The notes: generated by a model from the letters alone, not told the origin. Counted from the stretch's first letter, positions 9,130 to 19,673 are shown. The stretch is DNA of 64,000 bases from Lachnospiraceae bacterium (GCA_017520425.1 JAFXFO010000003.1:1-64000), one strand, 5' to 3'. Made by a program: numbers and translations.

Positions 9130-10443
9130 TTAATCATTCAAAAATCCCTTGTAATTTCTTACTAACATCTGTGACTCAAGCTGCTTTACAGTCTCAAGTA
9201 CAACGCTAACGATAATGATTAAGCTTGTTCCGCCAAAGGAAACATTTGCGTTAAACACACCGGAAAATACGAAAGGTAATACGCAGATAATAAGCAAACC
9301 GACAGCACCGATGAAAATAATGTACTTTAATACCTTATTTAAGTATTCTGTGGTAGGCTTTCCGGGTCTGATACCGGGGATAAATCCACCCTGCTTCTTC
9401 AAATTGTCTGCAACCAACATAGGATTGAAGGTAACAGATGTATAGAAATAAGCAAAGAAGATAACCAACAGCATGTAAACCACTAAACCTGCACTATACT
9501 TAATCTGCTTCGGATCACACCAATTCTGCTGATTTAAGTAATTCAAAATCTCTGCCCAAACACCGGTACCACTATTACCAACAAAGCTGGAAATAATAAG
9601 CGGTGTCTGCATAATTGACATTGCGAAAATAACAGGAATAACACCTGCGGTGTTTATCTTCAAAGGAATGTTGGAGGTCTGACCACCCACCATCTTTCTT
9701 CCCTGCATTTTCTTTGCATACTGTACAGGAATCTTACGAACACCTGCATTCAGGATAATAACCAATACTACCATCAAAATGATAACAGCAAGGATTACTA
9801 CTGCTCCAAGGATTGCTGTTGCAGGAGCCTTTCCTATTACAAACTGCTTAAACAGCTGTGACAAATCCTGAGGCAATCTGGAAATAATATTGATAACCAA
9901 AACGATGGAAATACCATTTCCAATACCCTTTTCAGTGATTGTCTCACCAATCCACATAACAAACATTGCACCTGCTACTAAAGCTGCAATACATGTTATA
10001 ACATTTAATGCATTATACTTTACCAAAAGTCCCTGATTACCGAAACCGATAGTCATAGCGGTTGCCTGAATCAGCGAAAGAATTACGGTAACATATCTGG
10101 TCAAAGAAGCAATCTTCTTACGTCCATCCTCTCCATCTTTCTGCATTTCCTCCAAAAACGGAATCGCAATTGTCAAAAGCTGCATAATAATGGAAGAAGT
10201 AATATAAGGACTGATATTTAATGCAAATATGGACATGTTCAGGAATGAACCACCGGTAATTGCATCAAAGAAATTAAATGCATCGCCTGTCTGTGCTGCA
10301 AACCACTGAGCAAAATAATTTCTGTTTACTCCCGGTACCGGAAGCTGTGATCCCAAACGAACCACAACCACCATTGCCAGGGTAAATAAAATCTTACTTC
10401 TGATATCTTTGATTTTAAATGCATTCTTGAGTGTTGTAAGCAT
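9130..10443 (-). CDS. secY: Protein translocase subunit SecY
   Basis: 437 residues; channel-forming subunit of the SecYEG translocon, with ten predicted membrane helices. Diagnostic stretches include LGSQLPVPGVNR near the N-terminus (helix 1/periplasmic loop), SPYITSSIIMQLL, the GIGNGISI loop and the cytoplasmic IRPGKPTTEYL segment that contacts ribosome and SecA. It starts 1 nt after the rplO stop codon, so it is coupled to the ribosomal genes. Confidence 0.98.
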   Translation of the reverse strand: MLTTLKNAFKIKDIRSKILFTLAMVVVVRLGSQLPVPGVNRNYFAQWFAAQTGDAFNFFDAITGGSFLNMSIFALNISPYITSSIIMQLLTIAIPFLEEMQKDGEDGRKKIASLTRYVTVILSLIQATAMTIGFGNQGLLVKYNALNVITCIAALVAGAMFVMWIGETITEKGIGNGISIVLVINIISRLPQDLSQLFKQFVIGKAPATAILGAVVILAVIILMVVLVIILNAGVRKIPVQYAKKMQGRKMVGGQTSNIPLKINTAGVIPVIFAMSIMQTPLIISSFVGNSGTGVWAEILNYLNQQNWCDPKQIKYSAGLVVYMLLVIFFAYFYTSVTFNPMLVADNLKKQGGFIPGIRPGKPTTEYLNKVLKYIIFIGAVGLLIICVLPFVFSGVFNANVSFGGTSLIIIVSVVLETVKQLESQMLVRNYKGFLND

Positions 10444-10444
10444 A

Positions 10445-10885
10445 TTACATCACCTCAGCACTTCCACCTAAAGCTTCAATCTTTTCTTTTGCAGATGCAC
10501 TGAAAGCATCAGCCTTAACATTAAGCTTCTTGGTTAATTCTCCGTTTCCGAGTATCTTAACACCATCTCTGGGGTTCTTAACGATACCAGCTTCAATCAA
10601 TGCGTTAACATCAACTGTTGCGTCGTTATCGAAGCATTCCAATGCTGATAAATTAATTGCAACGATTTCCTTAGTGTTTCTGTTCTTGAAACCTCTCTTA
10701 GGAAGACGTCTGTATAAAGGCATCTGACCACCTTCGAAACCAAGTCTGGGTGCTCCGGAACGAGCCTTCTGTCCCTTATGTCCCTTACCAGCGGTCTTAC
10801 CGTTACCTGAACCGTGTCCACGACCTCTTCTAAAATTATCGCTCTGCTTAGAGCCTTCTGCGGGTCTTAAGTTGGATAATTCCAT
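10445..10885 (-). CDS. rplO: 50S ribosomal protein L15
   Basis: 146 residues; uL15. [27 protein letters not shown] start, the glycine/basic extension [16 protein letters not shown], and the RLPKRGF segment are typical. Lies directly between rpmD and secY. Confidence 0.98.
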   Translation of the reverse strand: MELSNLRPAEGSKQSDNFRRGRGHGSGNGKTAGKGHKGQKARSGAPRLGFEGGQMPLYRRLPKRGFKNRNTKEIVAINLSALECFDNDATVDVNALIEAGIVKNPRDGVKILGNGELTKKLNVKADAFSASAKEKIEALGGSAEVM

Positions 10886-10905
10886 TGTGACACCTCCTTA
10901 TCTGA

Positions 10906-11091
10906 TTAAACTTCTTCTACTTTTACTAAATGTGCAACCTGACGAATCTGACCTCTTGTAGCTGCATTGTCAGGAAGGATAACGGACTTGTTTAACTTTC
11001 TAAGTCCCATAGATTCAACTGTTGCTCTGTTCTTCGGTACAGCACCAATGGTGGACTTAACCAAAGTGATTTTCAACATCTTTTCTGCCAT
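10906..11091 (-). CDS. rpmD: 50S ribosomal protein L30
   Basis: 61 residues; uL30 short bacterial form, recognised by KITLVKSTIGAVPKNRATVESMGL and the C-terminal RGQIRQVAHLVKVEEV. Spacing to rpsE is about 25 nt. Confidence 0.97.
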   Translation of the reverse strand: MAEKMLKITLVKSTIGAVPKNRATVESMGLRKLNKSVILPDNAATRGQIRQVAHLVKVEEV

Positions 11092-11116
11092 TGTGATTCT
11101 CCTCTCTGATTCGCAA

Positions 11117-11626
11117 TTAAGCCATAATCTCTTCTACAGATTTTCCACGATTTCTTGCTACATCTTCAGGATTCTTTAACTGGCTTAAACCAGCGATGGT
11201 TGCAAGAACTACGTTCTGCTTATTGTTTGAACCCAAAGATTTGGTACGAATATTCTTAATACCAGCAAGTTCACACACGATACGTGCAGGACCACCTGCG
11301 ATGATACCGGTACCTTCAGGAGCCTTCTTTAAAAGAACGTTCGCTGAACCATACTTACCGATGAAATCATGTGTAATAGACTTATTGTCATCCATTGCGA
11401 TAGTTACGATATGCTTCATAGCATCTTCTTTTCCCTTACGGATAGCTTCAGGGATTTCTACTGCCTTACCAAGTCCTGCTCCAACATGACCGTTGCCATC
11501 ACCAACTACTACCAAAGCAGTGAAACGCATGTTACGACCACCCTTAACGGTTTTGGTAACTCTCTTTAAAGCAACGACCTTATCGCTTAACTCTAACTGG
11601 CTTGCATCTACGATTGTATGTCTCAT
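11117..11626 (-). CDS. rpsE: 30S ribosomal protein S5
   Basis: 169 residues; uS5. The double-stranded-RNA-binding-like N-terminal domain has [34 protein letters not shown] (22-55). The C-terminal half ([19 protein letters not shown]) is the ribosomal S5D2 fold. Acts in decoding fidelity together with S4. Confidence 0.98.
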   Translation of the reverse strand: MRHTIVDASQLELSDKVVALKRVTKTVKGGRNMRFTALVVVGDGNGHVGAGLGKAVEIPEAIRKGKEDAMKHIVTIAMDDNKSITHDFIGKYGSANVLLKKAPEGTGIIAGGPARIVCELAGIKNIRTKSLGSNNKQNVVLATIAGLSQLKNPEDVARNRGKSVEEIMA

Positions 11627-11643
11627 AGTTTATACTTCCTTTC

Positions 11644-12018
11644 CTAGAATTCCAAGCCAGCTTCTCTGGCTGCATCAGCTAATGCTGCGATCTTACCCTG
11701 GTAAATGAAGCCGCCTCTATCAAATACAACTTCCTTAATACCCTTTTCGATTGCTCTTTTAGCGATTACGGTTCCTAAATATGCTGCTGCATCAACGTTA
11801 TTGGTCTTCTCAAGTTCTGCCTTAACTTCCTTTTCTACGGTAGAAGCAGCTACTAAAGTATTTCCAACTGTATCGTCGATAATTTGAGCATACATATGAT
11901 TATTACTTCTGAACACTGCAAGACGAGGTCTTTCAGCGGTACCGCTAAAACGGTTACGAATTTTCATGTGCTTTTTAACACGAACTTTCTGTCTAGATTC
12001 CTTACTAACCATTTTCAC
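11644..12018 (-). CDS. rplR: 50S ribosomal protein L18
   Basis: 124 residues; uL18, binds 5S rRNA with L5. Basic N-terminus ([21 protein letters not shown]) and the [20 protein letters not shown] block are typical, as is the [26 protein letters not shown] end. MKMVSKE: the second Met (M3) is an alternative start. Confidence 0.97.
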   Translation of the reverse strand: MKMVSKESRQKVRVKKHMKIRNRFSGTAERPRLAVFRSNNHMYAQIIDDTVGNTLVAASTVEKEVKAELEKTNNVDAAAYLGTVIAKRAIEKGIKEVVFDRGGFIYQGKIAALADAAREAGLEF

Positions 12019-12032
12019 ACTCTCCTTATCTA

Positions 12033-12572
12033 TTATTTCTTACCAGTCTTACCAACTTTACGTCTGATAACTTCATCAGCATACTTGATACCCTTGCCCT
12101 TGTAAGGTTCAGGTCTTCTCTTATCTCTGATTTCAGCTGCATATTGGCCAACTTTTTCTTTGTCAATACCCTTAACGGTAATTACGTTTCCTTCAACAAC
12201 GGATTCGATACCTTCAGGATCTTCCATCTCAACAGGATGAGAATATCCGAGAGATAATGTAAGCTTCTTACCAGCCTTAGCTGCCTTGTAACCTACACCG
12301 TTTACTTCCAACTTCTTCTCATAACCAGCAGTTACACCAACAACCATGTTGTTGATTAAGGTTCTGGTTAAACCATGAAGAGACTTCATTCTCTTCAAAT
12401 CATTAGGTCTGGTAACAGTGATTTCTGCACCTTCTACCTTGATTTCCATCTCAGGAACCAATACTCTTGATAATGTTCCCTTAGGACCTTTTACAGTCAC
12501 TTTGTTATTTTCTGCAATTTCTACAGTTACGCCTGCAGGAATCGCGATTGGCATTCTTCCTATACGTGACAT
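12033..12572 (-). CDS. rplF: 50S ribosomal protein L6
   Basis: 179 residues from ATG 12572 ([15 protein letters not shown]), chosen because an AGGAGGT SD lies 6 nt upstream and the 24-residue extension is non-homologous. uL6 with two similar alpha/beta repeats; C-terminal signature [25 protein letters not shown]. Upstream lies palindromic element C. Confidence 0.97.
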   Translation of the reverse strand: MSRIGRMPIAIPAGVTVEIAENNKVTVKGPKGTLSRVLVPEMEIKVEGAEITVTRPNDLKRMKSLHGLTRTLINNMVVGVTAGYEKKLEVNGVGYKAAKAGKKLTLSLGYSHPVEMEDPEGIESVVEGNVITVKGIDKEKVGQYAAEIRDKRRPEPYKGKGIKYADEVIRRKVGKTGKK

Positions 12573-12621
12573 GCCCGTACCTCCTATATTGAATATAAGT
12601 TTATAGTTATATGCACAACGG

Positions 12622-12726
12622 CTCGAAAACCATGTGCTTCGCACATGCGCAGCTTATGCTGCTACTTGTTTTCTCGCTGTGTGGGCGCATAAAAACAAAT
12701 ACATCGCTACGCTCGTGCTTGTTTTT
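12622..12726. repeat. Compound palindromic element C (rpsH-rplF gap)
   Basis: Arms CTCGAAAAC (12622-12630) and GTTTTCTCG (12668-12676) enclose CATGTGC/GCACATG and GCAGC/GCTGC hairpins. Arms AAAAACAAAT (12691-12700) and GCTTGTTTTT (12717-12726) enclose a small CG-rich tip. It ends 8 nt from the rpsH stop. Shares both arm pairs, order and orientation with elements A and B. Confidence 0.75.
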
Positions 12727-12733
12727 ATTGCTA

Positions 12734-13135
12734 TTACCACACAAATGCGAGCACTTCACCACCAACACCAAGCTCACGAGCCTTCTTATCGGTGATTACT
12801 CCCTGGTTTGTAGAAACGATAGCAATACCAAGACCGCCAAGTACCTTAGGCATATCTTCTTTGCCAGCGTATACACGAAGACCCGGCTTAGAAATTCTCT
12901 TAATACCAGAGATAATCTTGTCATTCTTATCTGCGCCGTACTTTAAGGTAATATGAATTGTCTTAAAGCTTCCATCTTCTACAACATCAAATTTCTTAAT
13001 GAAACCTTCTTCTAAAAGAATTTCAGCAATTGCTAACTTCATCTTAGAAGCAGGAACATCTACTGTATCATGCTTTGCAGTATTTGCATTACGGATTCTT
13101 GTAAGCATATCTGCAATAGGATCGCTATGAGTCAT
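12734..13135 (-). CDS. rpsH: 30S ribosomal protein S8
   Basis: 133 residues; uS8, binds the central domain of 16S r[36 protein letters not shown] start and [11 protein letters not shown] end are diagnostic. In E. coli S8 represses the spc operon; a comparable site cannot be judged here by eye. Confidence 0.98.
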   Translation of the reverse strand: MTHSDPIADMLTRIRNANTAKHDTVDVPASKMKLAIAEILLEEGFIKKFDVVEDGSFKTIHITLKYGADKNDKIISGIKRISKPGLRVYAGKEDMPKVLGGLGIAIVSTNQGVITDKKARELGVGGEVLAFVW

Positions 13136-13150
13136 GATTTTATCTCCTCC

Positions 13151-13336
13151 TTACCAACTAGCTTTCTTAACGCCGGGAATCTGTCCCTTGTATGCTAAAT
13201 CACGGAAGCAAAGTCTGCAAATTCCGTATTTTCTTAAAACTGAATGTGGACGACCACAAATATTACAACGAGTATAAGCCTGAGTAGAGAACTTAGGTTT
13301 ACGCTGCTGTTTTAACTTCATTGCTGTCTTAGCCAT
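13151..13336 (-). CDS. rpsZ: 30S ribosomal protein S14, zinc-binding type Z
   Basis: 61 residues. The two CxxC pairs (CNIC 24-27, CRLC 40-43) form the zinc ribbon of type-Z S14. Typical of Firmicutes and Actinobacteria in this locus between rplE and rpsH. SD GGAGG upstream. Confidence 0.98.
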   Translation of the reverse strand: MAKTAMKLKQQRKPKFSTQAYTRCNICGRPHSVLRKYGICRLCFRDLAYKGQIPGVKKASW

Positions 13337-13353
13337 GAGAATTTACCTCCTTA

Positions 13354-13896
13354 TTATTTAGCGAATGGCATATTGAATAATGTCAATAATTCACGTGCTT
13401 CTTCGTCTGTCTTAGCAGTTGTTACGAAAATGATATCCATACCTCTGGTCTTGTCAATCTTATCGTACTCGATTTCAGGGAAGATAATCTGCTCTTTGAT
13501 ACCCAGAGCATAGTTACCTCTACCATCAAATGCATTAGGGTTTACACCTCTAAAGTCACGTACACGAGGTAATGCTAAGTTTACCAGACGATCAAGGAAT
13601 TCATACATCTTCTCACCACGAAGAGTTGTCTTACATCCGATTGCCATACCTTCACGAATCTTGAAGTTAGCAACTGAATTCTTAGCCTTGGTAAGAACAG
13701 CCTTCTGTCCGGTAATGGTTTCCATATCCTTAACTGCGTTCTCTAACACCTTAGCGTTATCCTTTGCTTCGCCAACGCCCATGTTGATAACGATCTTGTC
13801 AAGCTTCGGAACTTCCATTATGTTTTTATATCCAAACTTCTTAGTCATTGCGTCAATGATCTGTTCATTGTAAAAATCTTTAAGTCTTGCGCTCAC
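13354..13896 (-). CDS. rplE: 50S ribosomal protein L5
   Basis: 180 residues; uL5, binds 5S rRNA and the P-site tRNA. Diagnostic segments: [46 protein letters not shown] and [21 protein letters not shown]. Co-directional with rplX upstream (24-nt gap). Confidence 0.98.
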   Translation of the reverse strand: MSARLKDFYNEQIIDAMTKKFGYKNIMEVPKLDKIVINMGVGEAKDNAKVLENAVKDMETITGQKAVLTKAKNSVANFKIREGMAIGCKTTLRGEKMYEFLDRLVNLALPRVRDFRGVNPNAFDGRGNYALGIKEQIIFPEIEYDKIDKTRGMDIIFVTTAKTDEEARELLTLFNMPFAK

Positions 13897-13920
13897 TGTC
13901 TAATTGCCTCCTTCCTCAGA

Positions 13921-14232
13921 TTAATCAATTACAGCGCCGGTTGCCTTAGCAACACGAACCTTCTTGCCATCCTTTACTTCAAAACCAACTCTGGTAGCTT
14001 TGCCGCCAACAACGAGCATAACGTTTGAAATGTCGATAGTTGCTTCTTTCTGAACAATTCCGCCGTTAGGATTAGCCTGAGAGGGCTTTGCATGCTTAGT
14101 AATCATGTTAACGCCTTCTACCATAACCTTACCATTCTTTACATCAACGGAAAGTACTTTTCCTTCTTTACCTTTGTCTTTACCAGCGATAACCTTTACG
14201 TTATCACCCTTCTTAATCTTTAATGCTGACAT
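13921..14232 (-). CDS. rplX: 50S ribosomal protein L24
   Basis: 103 residues; uL24 with an N-terminal KOW motif ([21 protein letters not shown], 7-27). Initiates large-subunit assembly. Follows rplN by 11 nt. Confidence 0.97.
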   Translation of the reverse strand: MSALKIKKGDNVKVIAGKDKGKEGKVLSVDVKNGKVMVEGVNMITKHAKPSQANPNGGIVQKEATIDISNVMLVVGGKATRVGFEVKDGKKVRVAKATGAVID

Positions 14233-14243
14233 GTGGCACCTCC

Positions 14244-14612
14244 TTATAATACTTCGGGAGCTAATGAAACAATCTTCATAAACTGTTTCTCACGAAGCTC
14301 TCTTGCTACAGGTCCAAAGATACGGGTTCCTCTAGGAGTCTTGTCATCTTTGATAATTACAGCAGCATTTTCATCAAATTTAATATAAGAACCGTCTTTA
14401 CGACGAGCACCTTTTACAGAACGAACAACAACAGCCTTAACTACGTCACCCTTCTTTACAACACCGCCGGGTGTTGCATCTTTAACGGAAGCAACGATAA
14501 TATCGCCGATCTGTGCATATCTTCTTGTAGAGCCACCCATAACACGAATGCAAAGTAATTCTTTAGCACCGGTGTTATCAGCAACCTTAAGTCTACTCTC
14601 TTGCTGAATCAT
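14244..14612 (-). CDS. rplN: 50S ribosomal protein L14
   Basis: 122 residues, the canonical length; uL14 at the subunit interface. [24 protein letters not shown] start and [28 protein letters not shown] end are near-universal. Confidence 0.98.
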   Translation of the reverse strand: MIQQESRLKVADNTGAKELLCIRVMGGSTRRYAQIGDIIVASVKDATPGGVVKKGDVVKAVVVRSVKGARRKDGSYIKFDENAAVIIKDDKTPRGTRIFGPVARELREKQFMKIVSLAPEVL

Positions 14613-14641
14613 GTTAATTCTCCTTCCAAATTATCCGCAGA

Positions 14642-14896
14642 TTATTTAACCTTTTCTACGATTTCCACAAGTCTCCATCTCTTGTCCTTAGAGAGAGGTC
14701 TTGTTTCCATAACTTTAACGGTATCACCAATGTTGCATTCATTGTTTTCATCATGTGCCTTAAGCTTGTAAGTTTCCTTTACAACCTTGCCGTAAAGAGG
14801 ATGCTTTACGTGATTTTCGATTGCAACAACGATAGTCTTATCCATCTTATTACTCACTACCTTACCGGTACGTGTTTTTCTTAAATTTCTTTCCAC
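14642..14896 (-). CDS. rpsQ: 30S ribosomal protein S17
   Basis: 84 residues; uS17, OB fold binding helix 11 of 16S r[27 protein letters not shown] start and [13 protein letters not shown] end are characteristic. Confidence 0.98.
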   Translation of the reverse strand: MERNLRKTRTGKVVSNKMDKTIVVAIENHVKHPLYGKVVKETYKLKAHDENNECNIGDTVKVMETRPLSKDKRWRLVEIVEKVK

Positions 14897-14926
14897 GATT
14901 GAATCTCCTTTCTTCGTCCGCTACGA

Positions 14927-15130
14927 TTAAGCTCTTGCTTTTTCAGTGATTACAGTCTGGATACGAGCAATATTCTTTCTTACTTCCTTGATTCTTGCTG
15001 TGTTATCCAACTGGTTGGTAGCGTTCTGGAATCTCAAATTGAAAAGTTCTTTCTTTGCTGCTACAAGTTCCTGAGCTAATTCTGCTTCAGACTTGTTCTT
15101 TAATTCTTCAACAAATTTACTAGATTTCAT
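14927..15130 (-). CDS. rpmC: 50S ribosomal protein L29
   Basis: 67 residues; uL29, helical hairpin near the exit tunnel and the SRP/trigger-factor docking site. Recognised by [27 protein letters not shown]. Its ATG overlaps the rplP stop (TAATG), so the two are coupled. Confidence 0.97.
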   Translation of the reverse strand: MKSSKFVEELKNKSEAELAQELVAAKKELFNLRFQNATNQLDNTARIKEVRKNIARIQTVITEKARA

Positions 15131-15558
15131 TATTGTACACCGCCTTCCAAATCTGCCTTAGAAACGATTTTGCACTTACAAGGAAGCTTGTGCATAGCAA
15201 GACGTAATGCTTCGCGAGCTGCTTCTTCAGGAACGCCAGCGATTTCGAACATTACACGTCCGGGCTTTACAACTGCTACCCAGTATTCTAAGGTACCTTT
15301 ACCGGAACCCATACGAGTTTCTGCAGGCTTTGATGTTACTGGTTTATCAGGGAAAATCTTGATCCAAACTTTACCTGTACGCTTTGTATAACGGGTAAGC
15401 GCAATACGAGCTGCTTCGATCTGGTTAGAACGAATCCAGCAGGGTTCTGTAGCTACAAGACCGAATTCACCGTATGAAAGGGTGTTACCTCTCATAGCTT
15501 TACCAGCCATAGAACCACGGAACTGTTTACGACGTTTAACTCTCTTAGGCATTAACAT
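15130..15558 (-). CDS. rplP: 50S ribosomal protein L16
   Basis: 142 residues; uL16, contacts the A-site tRNA elbow. [23 protein letters not shown] and the [26 protein letters not shown] block are diagnostic. The first ATG (15558) overlaps the rpsC stop as TAATG and has GGAGG 9 nt upstream; a second ATG two codons later is the family's usual start and is also possible. Confidence 0.97.
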   Translation of the reverse strand: MLMPKRVKRRKQFRGSMAGKAMRGNTLSYGEFGLVATEPCWIRSNQIEAARIALTRYTKRTGKVWIKIFPDKPVTSKPAETRMGSGKGTLEYWVAVVKPGRVMFEIAGVPEEAAREALRLAMHKLPCKCKIVSKADLEGGVQ

Positions 15559-16217
15559 TATTGCTCGCCTCCTTCTGCGTTGTTTCCTTTCTTAGGAAGA
15601 ACTTCGCCTTTATAAATCCAAACTTTTACTCCCACCTTACCATAAGTGGTATCAGCCTCAGCAAATCCGTAATCGATATCTGCTCTTAAGGTCTGAAGAG
15701 GAATAGTACCTTCGCTATAGAACTCGGTACGAGCCATATCAGCTCCACCAAGACGACCGGAACAAGCGGTCTTGATACCAAGAGCGCCGGACTTCATGGT
15801 TCTGCCCATGCAAGACTTCATAGCACGTCTGAAAGAAACACGGTTCTCCAACTGAAGAGCGATGTTTTCTGCAACCAGCTGTGCATCCTTATCAGGTCTC
15901 TTGATTTCCTTAATGTCTACTAAAATCTTCTTGTCAGAAATCTTTGCAAGTTCCTTCTTGGTAACTTCGATTTCTGCACCACCCTTACCGATTACAACAC
16001 CGGGCTTAGCGGTATAGATGATAACTTTAACTCTGTCAGATGCTCTTTCGATTTCAATCTTAGAAACACCGGCATTGTATAATTTCTTCTTAAGATACTT
16101 TCTGATGTTGTAGTCTTCTACTAAGTATTCAGAAAACTCTGCATCAGCGTACCACTTAGAATCCCAATCTTTAATAACACCGACTCTAAGGCCGTGAGGA
16201 TTAACTTTCTGTCCCAT
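15558..16217 (-). CDS. rpsC: 30S ribosomal protein S3
   Basis: 219 residues; uS3 with an N-terminal KH domain (GxxG region [16 protein letters not shown], about 76-91) and the C-terminal S3 domain ([17 protein letters not shown]). Part of the mRNA entry channel. [18 protein letters not shown] start is canonical. Confidence 0.98.
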   Translation of the reverse strand: MGQKVNPHGLRVGVIKDWDSKWYADAEFSEYLVEDYNIRKYLKKKLYNAGVSKIEIERASDRVKVIIYTAKPGVVIGKGGAEIEVTKKELAKISDKKILVDIKEIKRPDKDAQLVAENIALQLENRVSFRRAMKSCMGRTMKSGALGIKTACSGRLGGADMARTEFYSEGTIPLQTLRADIDYGFAEADTTYGKVGVKVWIYKGEVLPKKGNNAEGGEQ

Positions 16218-16228
16218 TTTCTTTCCTC

Positions 16229-16615
16229 CTATTTCTCATCAAGCACGATGGTAATGTGGCTCATTCTCTTCTCGATTCTGTAAGCTCTACCCTGTGCTCT
16301 AGGTCTAACTCTCTTCATTGTCGGTCCCTTATTTGCATAACATTCTGCAACATAAAGGTTTTCGGTATTCATACCATTATTGTTCTCAGCATTTGCGATT
16401 GCTGATTCTAATAACTTCTTAATAATGCTTGATGCATATCTGGGATTGTACTCAAGAAGAGCCAGTGCAGACGCTACGTCCTTACCTCTGATTGCATCTA
16501 ATACGAAACAAGCCTTCTGAACAGAAACTCTAGCATAAGATAACTTAGCTGAAGGTCTTGTATCTTTCTGAGCGTTTCTCTCTCTCTTAATTTGACTTCT
16601 ATGTCCTTTAGCCAT
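16229..16615 (-). CDS. rplV: 50S ribosomal protein L22
   Basis: 128 residues; uL22, whose beta-hairpin lines the peptide exit tunnel. The usual core starts at about residue 24 ([21 protein letters not shown]) after a basic extension ([15 protein letters not shown]), making it about 15 residues longer than short L22s. The tunnel hairpin region [30 protein letters not shown] is intact. Confidence 0.97.
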   Translation of the reverse strand: MAKGHRSQIKRERNAQKDTRPSAKLSYARVSVQKACFVLDAIRGKDVASALALLEYNPRYASSIIKKLLESAIANAENNNGMNTENLYVAECYANKGPTMKRVRPRAQGRAYRIEKRMSHITIVLDEK

Positions 16616-16694
16616 AGGTCAAGTCCTCCTTTCAAAATCTCCGGGAAATTTATTGTGTCATGCTTTCCACTGAGCCGTGAGTATCATAACACAA

Positions 16695-16766
16695 CTCACA
16701 GCAATCTTCAAGCGAAAGTTACTTCCGCCTGAAGATTGTTTTTAATAAAATACAATTTTCTGTGAG
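16695..16766. repeat. Nested hairpin element in the rpsS-rplV gap
   Basis: Outer arms CTCACAG (16695-16701) and CTGTGAG (16760-16766) enclose a 9-bp hairpin CAATCTTCA (16702-16710)/TGAAGATTG (16730-16738). It begins 2 nt after the rpsS stop on the transcript. Its position resembles elements A-C but its arms differ. Without a following T run it is not a simple terminator. Confidence 0.55.
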
Positions 16767-16768
16767 AA

Positions 16769-17050
16769 TTATCTAACTTTAGACTTCTTCTCGTCGTTTC
16801 CGTGACCTCTATAGGTTCTGGTAGCAACAAACTCACCAAGCTTGTGGCCAACCATATCTTCGGTAACATATACAGGCACGTGCTTTCTACCATCATGTAC
16901 AGCAAAGGTGTGTCCAACGAAGGTAGGGAATATTGTAGAACGGCGGGACCAGGTCTTGATTACAGCCTTCTGTCCGGATTCGTTCATAGCATCTACTTTC
17001 TTTACCAAGCTCGCATCAGCGAAAGGTCCTTTTTTAAGTGATCTAGCCAT
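16769..17050 (-). CDS. rpsS: 30S ribosomal protein S19
   Basis: 93 residues; uS19 of the 30S head. [23 protein letters not shown] start and the [23 protein letters not shown] block are diagnostic. A 153-nt gap with a nested hairpin separates it from rplV. Confidence 0.98.
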   Translation of the reverse strand: MARSLKKGPFADASLVKKVDAMNESGQKAVIKTWSRRSTIFPTFVGHTFAVHDGRKHVPVYVTEDMVGHKLGEFVATRTYRGHGNDEKKSKVR

Positions 17051-17066
17051 TGTCTTTCCTCCTCAA

Positions 17067-17909
17067 TTATTTGATTGCTCTACCGTCACGTCTTCTTACG
17101 ATAAGCTTGTTAGAAGCTTTCTTTTTCTTACGTGTCTTAAGACCAAGTGCAGGCTTGCCCCAAGGAGTGCTGGGACCGGGACGACCGATACCACACTTAC
17201 CTTCACCACCACCATGAGGATGGTCATTAGGGTTCATAACAGAACCACGTACTGTAGGGCGGATACCCATGTGACGCTTACGTCCTGCTTTACCAATATT
17301 GATGAGGCTGTGATCAACGTTACCTACAACACCAATAGTTGCACGACAGATAATCGGTACCATTCTCATTTCGCCGGAAGGAAGACGAAGAGTTGCATAC
17401 TTACCTTCCTTAGCCATCAGCTGTGCGCTGTTACCAGCGGAACGAACCAGCTGACCACCCTTACCGGGATATAATTCGATATTGTGTACCTGAGTACCTA
17501 CAGGGATTTCAGATAAAGGTAAGCAGTTACCCACTCTTACTTCTGCGGTTGCTCCGTTCATAACCTTCATTCCGTCAGTCAAGCCTTCGGGAGCGATGAT
17601 ATATGCTTTCTCGCCGTCTGCGTAGCAGATCAATGCGATGTTTGCAGTTCTGTTAGGATCGTATTCGATACCGATTACAGTTGCAGGAATACCATCTTTA
17701 TTTCTCTTGAAATCGATGATTCTGTACTTTCTTCTGGAACCGCCTCCACGATGTCTAACAGTGATTTTACCCTGATTGTTACGACCAGCATTCTTCTTGA
17801 GAGATACACAAAGGCTCTTCTCGGGAGTTACCTTGGTAATCTCAGAGAAATCAGAACCGGTCATATTACGTCTGGACGGTGTATAGGGATTGTATGTCTT
17901 AATACCCAT
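17067..17909 (-). CDS. rplB: 50S ribosomal protein L2
   Basis: 280 residues; uL2, required for subunit association and peptidyl transfer. RNA-binding OB domain plus the SH3-like domain; the conserved C-terminal [19 protein letters not shown] segment contains the functionally important His. [16 protein letters not shown] start. Preceded by a 134-nt non-coding gap. Confidence 0.98.
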   Translation of the reverse strand: MGIKTYNPYTPSRRNMTGSDFSEITKVTPEKSLCVSLKKNAGRNNQGKITVRHRGGGSRRKYRIIDFKRNKDGIPATVIGIEYDPNRTANIALICYADGEKAYIIAPEGLTDGMKVMNGATAEVRVGNCLPLSEIPVGTQVHNIELYPGKGGQLVRSAGNSAQLMAKEGKYATLRLPSGEMRMVPIICRATIGVVGNVDHSLINIGKAGRKRHMGIRPTVRGSVMNPNDHPHGGGEGKCGIGRPGPSTPWGKPALGLKTRKKKKASNKLIVRRRDGRAIK

Positions 17910-18043
17910 TGTTATTTCTCCTTTATTTTTGATTTATTATCGCGACATCTAATCATACGCCGCATAGTGTTAAGGAACCTGCCCGGCCAAGCCGGTCAGT
18001 ATCGTCTAAAAGCTCGCCACGAGGCGCTCGCTTTTTTCCTCAA
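17910..18043 (-). other. 134-nt hairpin-rich gap between rplW and rplB
   Basis: No ORF. Contains GC-rich inverted sequence (GCCCGGCC/GCCGGT region near 17978-17996, and a GCTCGCC/GGCGCTCGC stem around 18013-18035 followed on the plus strand by a T run). Most of this operon has gaps of 10-30 nt, so the gap is anomalous. It lacks the arms shared by elements A-C. Confidence 0.4.
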
Positions 18044-18343
18044 TTAGAGACCAGCGAAGATTTCGATATCCTTGCTGTCTGCGGTTAACTTAACGATAGC
18101 CTTCTTGGTCTTAGCAGTCTTGCCATAAACCATACCACGTCTCTTGTTCTTGCCATCCATGTTCATAGTGTTAACACTTGCAACCTTGGTGCCTTCGAAC
18201 ATCTTCTCAACAGCTTCCTTAATCTGAGACTTGGTAGCCTCGGTATGAACTAAAAATGTATACTTCTTTTCGCCCATGCCAGCCATACTCTTTTCAGTAA
18301 TAACCGGTTTGAGGATTACGTCATAGTACTTGATATCTGCCAT
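18044..18343 (-). CDS. rplW: 50S ribosomal protein L23
   Basis: 99 residues; uL23 at the exit tunnel, docking site for trigger factor and [21 protein letters not shown] start and [17 protein letters not shown] are typical. Its ATG overlaps the rplD stop (TAATG). Confidence 0.98.
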   Translation of the reverse strand: MADIKYYDVILKPVITEKSMAGMGEKKYTFLVHTEATKSQIKEAVEKMFEGTKVASVNTMNMDGKNKRRGMVYGKTAKTKKAIVKLTADSKDIEIFAGL

Positions 18344-18963
18344 TATGCGTACACCTCCTCGATTTTTGCAACAGCGTCCTTAGTAAGAACTACTGTGTTA
18401 GCCTTCATAACATCATATACATTCATGGTGTTAACTAAGGTTGTATTTACATCAGCCATGTTTCTTGCAGAAAGAACAACGTTTGCATCATTCTCAGCAA
18501 TAACAACAAGACCCTTGTTTACGTTTAAGTTGCTCATTACAGTTGCAAAGTTCTTGGTCTTGATTTCGTCAAACTTGAGTTCATCAACAACGATTAACTT
18601 AGCGTCCTGTACCTTGCTGGTTAAAGCAGACTTGAGTGCTGCTCTCTTCTCTTTCTTATTTAACTTGAAAGAGTAATCTCTGGGAACGGGAGCGAATACA
18701 ACACCACCACCGGTCCACTGAGGAGATCTGGTTGAACCCTGTCTTGCATGACCGGTTCCCTTCTGTCTCCAAGGTTTTCTTCCGCCACCGGATACTTCAG
18801 AGCGAGTCTTTGCCTTCTGAGTTCCCTGACGATTATTTGCAAGCTGCTGTACAACTGCCATGTGTACTAAGTGCTCGTTAACCTCAACACCAAATACAGC
18901 ATCATTCAGTTCGATTGTACCAACTTCCTTGCCTTCCATATTAAAAACAGATACGTTTGCCAT
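18343..18963 (-). CDS. rplD: 50S ribosomal protein L4
   Basis: 206 residues; uL4, with a tunnel-lining loop ([41 protein letters not shown], about 53-93). In E. coli L4 represses the S10 operon through its leader. The structured leader ahead of rpsJ makes a similar role possible here. Confidence 0.98.
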   Translation of the reverse strand: MANVSVFNMEGKEVGTIELNDAVFGVEVNEHLVHMAVVQQLANNRQGTQKAKTRSEVSGGGRKPWRQKGTGHARQGSTRSPQWTGGGVVFAPVPRDYSFKLNKKEKRAALKSALTSKVQDAKLIVVDELKFDEIKTKNFATVMSNLNVNKGLVVIAENDANVVLSARNMADVNTTLVNTMNVYDVMKANTVVLTKDAVAKIEEVYA

Positions 18964-18989
18964 CTGATTGGTCCTCCTTTCGCCCTAAA

Positions 18990-19673
18990 CTATGCTTCAA
19001 CCTTAACGGTTTCTTTGATGGTTACTAAAGCCTTCTTAGGTCCGGGAACTGCACCCTTTACCAAAAGCAGATTCTTTTCAGCGTCTACTCTTACAACTTC
19101 AAGGTTCTGAACAGTTACCTTTACACAACCCATATGACCAGGCATTCCCTTGCCCTTGAATACACGGCTGGGAGATGAACATGCACCATTGGAACCCTGA
19201 TGACGATGGAACTTAGAACCATGCTTCATAGGTCCTCTATGCTGACCAAGTCTCTTGATTGCACCCTGGAATCCTTTACCCTTTGAAATGGCAGAAGCAT
19301 CAATCTTATCGCCAGCTGCGAAGATGTCAGCCTTAATCTCTGCACCTAAGGTATATTCCTCAGCGTTTTCGAACTTGAACTCTCTTACATATCTCTTAGA
19401 GGTTGTGCCGGCCTTCTTGAAGTGGCCCTGCAAAGCCTTGTTAACGCCATGTCTGTGGATAACTTCCTTCTTACCACTTGCATCCTTGTTAACAATTCTG
19501 TCTTTCTTTTCTACGAAACCAACCTGAACTGCGCTGTAACCATCGTTTTCTACTGTCTTAACCTGGGTTACTACACAAGGGCCGGCCTGAAGTACGGTAA
19601 CAGGAACTAACACACCGTCTTCGTTGAAGATTTGAGTCATTCCGACTTTTGTTGCTAAAATTGCTTTCTTCAT
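18990..19673 (-). CDS. rplC: 50S ribosomal protein L3
   Basis: 227 residues from ATG 19673 ([16 protein letters not shown]), which has an AAGGAGG SD; a 16-codon upstream extension is rejected as non-homologous. uL3 near the peptidyl transferase centre; [31 protein letters not shown] is the conserved loop containing the usual methylated Gln region. Confidence 0.97.
   Translation of the reverse strand: MKKAILATKVGMTQIFNEDGVLVPVTVLQAGPCVVTQVKTVENDGYSAVQVGFVEKKDRIVNKDASGKKEVIHRHGVNKALQGHFKKAGTTSKRYVREFKFENAEEYTLGAEIKADIFAAGDKIDASAISKGKGFQGAIKRLGQHRGPMKHGSKFHRHQGSNGACSSPSRVFKGKGMPGHMGCVKVTVQNLEVVRVDAEKNLLLVKGAVPGPKKALVTIKETVKVEA

Noticed and set aside
16842..17474. 210-residue plus-strand ORF opposite rplB and rpsS
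   Set aside because: Shadow of highly conserved minus-strand genes; no SD, and threonine/cysteine-rich composition typical of antisense frames.
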